From positions 1 to 5,957 of the forward strand of contig JAGVYX010000044.1 in assembly GCA_018303045.1 (NCBI GenBank): a stretch of 5,957 nt of DNA, written 5' to 3'. This DNA is from Candidatus Woesearchaeota archaeon (GTDB lineage: Archaea > Nanobdellota > Nanobdellia > Woesearchaeales > GW2011-AR9). The notes below the pieces were generated by a model. That model ran no database searches. It saw nothing but the letters and a program-made list of their open reading frames with translations, and was not told the origin of the DNA. The translations under genes and the position numbers were made by a program. The number at the start of each line of letters is the position of its first letter. Positions within the stretch are counted from its first letter, which is position 1. Below, in pieces: positions 4,406 through 5,957 of this stretch.

Positions 4406-5878
4406 TTGACCTCCGGAAACCTAGCATTAGGAACTATTTACATGATGATCAGCGGATTAGTTTTTATTATTTCCAACTCTTTAATTAATATCGGGGTAGC
4501 CCATCTCTTAAGCCCAGAGTTATATGGTATTTTTGGGATAGTTATGTCTTTTAACTATATTAATTGGGTTTTAATAAATTCAGCTTCATTAGCTTCGGCA
4601 CGGTTTATTGCTGGCAGTAATAAATTATTTTATTCTATTTTCAAAGCTGCTTTAAAATTACAAGCCATCCAAGCTGTGTTTTTCTCTTTACTTTACATTT
4701 TAGGTTCAGGAATTATTGCTAATCTGTTAAATGATCCCTCATTAAGAAATTACATTATAGCTGTTGGAATCATGTTAATACCCAATGCTTTTCTAACGTT
4801 ATACTTAGATGGGTTTTATGGTGGCTTATGTAAATTTAAACAAAGGGCTTATTTAAACATATTCTTTTCTGTTGGTAAAGTTATTTTTTCAGGAATTTTC
4901 ATTTATTTTGGGTTTAAAATTTTTGGATTGCTCTTGGGTTATTTTCTAGCTATCATTTTAGCTCTGCTGATTGGCATCTATAAGCTTAAAGTTAAGTCTA
5001 ATTATGCTCAATCCTGTTCGACAGAAACTTTTGAATCCAAAAAAATCTTTTATTTTGCGCTACCGATAGCCATCGCGACACTGGCTTTTACATTGATAAA
5101 AAATTCACCGATTATCTTTATTAAATTTTTTCTTCAAGACAACCTCCAGGCTAGTTTTTTTAACGCTGCTAACACTTTAGCCGGCATCCCCTATGCTATT
5201 TTTACAGCTTTAGCTTTTACTTTACTGCCAGTCATCTCCAAATCAGCGCTGGAGAATAACTTTCCAGCAATTAGAAATTATATCCTCAAGTCTTTCCGCT
5301 ATCTGTTTATTTTTTTAATGCCAATCATCGCTTTAATGATTCCAACATCCAGAGAATTAATAACCCTATTTTATCCGCCATTGTATCTGGATGCCGCGCC
5401 GGTTTTAAATATTCTATTAATTAACGTTAGTGTTATTATTGTTTATACTTCTTTTCGATCTATTATTATTGGTTTAGGCAGACCGATGGCAGAGACGATT
5501 ATTTCATTAACTTCATTTGCTATTCTTTGCATTCTTAGCGCGCTAATGATTCCAAAAGGAGGAATCATTGGGGCCGCTTGGGCTTCTTTGATCAGTTCGA
5601 CGACAGCCTTTATTCTCGGCAGCATATATATTTTTAAACAGCACGCGGCATTTATTAATTTAAAATCCGTTCTTAAAATCTTTTTTTGTTCCGCGGTTAT
5701 CTATCACATTATTGCCGCCTGGCATCATTCAGGCCTTTTTCTAATAATTAATTATCTTATCCTGTTATCACTATATGCATTATTATTATATCTGTTTGGC
5801 GAATTAACTGCTGAAGATTTGAATTTAGTTAAAGCTATATATCAAAAAATGTTTAAAAATGCTGTGTTGCATAAATAG
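4406..5878 (+). CDS. Oligosaccharide flippase (Wzx/MVF-like, Polysacc_synt superfamily)
   Basis: A 490-residue protein made almost wholly of hydrophobic helices, with about 14 membrane segments by eye (near 9-30, 38-60, 80-106, 115-133, 151-170, 172-192, 212-230, 250-275, 297-315, 330-352, 362-382, 385-408, 420-438, 443-465). Family traits include LLSPELYGIFGI (34-45) after helix 1, GFYGGLCKFKQRAYLN (136-151), a mid-protein ALPIAIATLAF start of the second half (218-228), LFYPPLYLDAAPVLNILL (321-338) and GIIGAAWASLISS (386-398). Such proteins move lipid-linked oligosaccharides across the cytoplasmic membrane. The substrate is not shown by sequence. The gene begins one base after the carbamoyltransferase stop with its own strong ribosome site, so the two are surely one operon, which suggests that the carbamoylated product, or its carrier, is what is exported. 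The related MurJ lipid II flippase is less likely given the context. Confidence 0.93.
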   Translation: MTSGNLALGTIYMMISGLVFIISNSLINIGVAHLLSPELYGIFGIVMSFNYINWVLINSASLASARFIAGSNKLFYSIFKAALKLQAIQAVFFSLLYILGSGIIANLLNDPSLRNYIIAVGIMLIPNAFLTLYLDGFYGGLCKFKQRAYLNIFFSVGKVIFSGIFIYFGFKIFGLLLGYFLAIILALLIGIYKLKVKSNYAQSCSTETFESKKIFYFALPIAIATLAFTLIKNSPIIFIKFFLQDNLQASFFNAANTLAGIPYAIFTALAFTLLPVISKSALENNFPAIRNYILKSFRYLFIFLMPIIALMIPTSRELITLFYPPLYLDAAPVLNILLINVSVIIVYTSFRSIIIGLGRPMAETIISLTSFAILCILSALMIPKGGIIGAAWASLISSTTAFILGSIYIFKQHAAFINLKSVLKIFFCSAVIYHIIAAWHHSGLFLIINYLILLSLYALLLYLFGELTAEDLNLVKAIYQKMFKNAVLHK

Positions 5879-5921
5879 TCAATGCACAATAATCACATAG
5901 GCTCTTTTTCCAATATACTTC

Positions 5922-5957
5922 TTTGGAGCATCTAATTTTCCAGATGTTCCAAATTTT
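5922..5957 (+). terminator. Probable intrinsic terminator after the flippase
   Basis: TTTGGAGCATCT (5922-5933) pairs over all 12 positions (one G-U) with AGATGTTCCAAA (5942-5953) around an 8-base loop, followed by TTTT up to the window edge. It lies 43 bases after the flippase stop. The stem is only moderately G+C-rich and its T-tract is cut by the edge. TATACTTCTTT just before it (5914-5924) also occurs at 2109-2119 beside palindrome copy B. Confidence 0.65.

Overview
The window is AT-rich bacterial DNA. It holds one clear gene set on the + strand: a membrane-bound SGNH/GDSL hydrolase, a 53-residue DUF5989 (SxtK-like) membrane protein, a NodU/CmcH-type O-carbamoyltransferase, and a polytopic oligosaccharide flippase. 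At the left edge there may also be the last 31 codons of another + strand gene. Two of the four full genes start with TTG. Stops are TAG and TAA, and no in-frame TGA occurs in the four intact genes. Nothing fixes the phylum. The content fits a surface-glycan locus of an uncultivated or environmental bacterium (for example Omnitrophota- or Patescibacteria-like genomes), but that is only an impression.

Layout. Positions 2-97 are a probable gene tail. Positions 98-805 hold no credible gene but are rich in inverted repeats: two overlapping, mutually exclusive hairpins at 210-265, an imperfect palindrome at 350-398, a GC-rich branched-RNA-like segment at 506-592 behind a perfect TATAAT, and a perfect 10-bp inverted repeat at 696-740. 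The SGNH gene covers 806-2023. Positions 2024-2403 are a second gene-poor stretch with three hairpins, one of them (2063-2113) a clear relative of the 350-398 palindrome. The DUF5989 gene is at 2404-2565. A leader of 135 bases carries a 10-bp hairpin followed at once by a 12-bp tandem repeat. Then come the carbamoyltransferase (2701-4404) and, one base after its stop, the flippase (4406-5878). A terminator-like hairpin closes the window (5922-5957).

How the genes may work together. The set resembles the carbamoyltransferase / small membrane protein / hydrolase groupings known around sxtI-sxtJ-sxtK-like genes, but no SxtJ-like gene is visible here. The simplest reading is that the carbamoyltransferase decorates a hydroxyl of a lipid-linked glycan at the cytoplasmic face, the flippase moves the glycan across the membrane, and the SGNH enzyme adds or removes an ester group at the membrane. 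DUF5989 would be a membrane partner of unknown role. The domain assignments are well supported by motifs; the shared pathway is inference.
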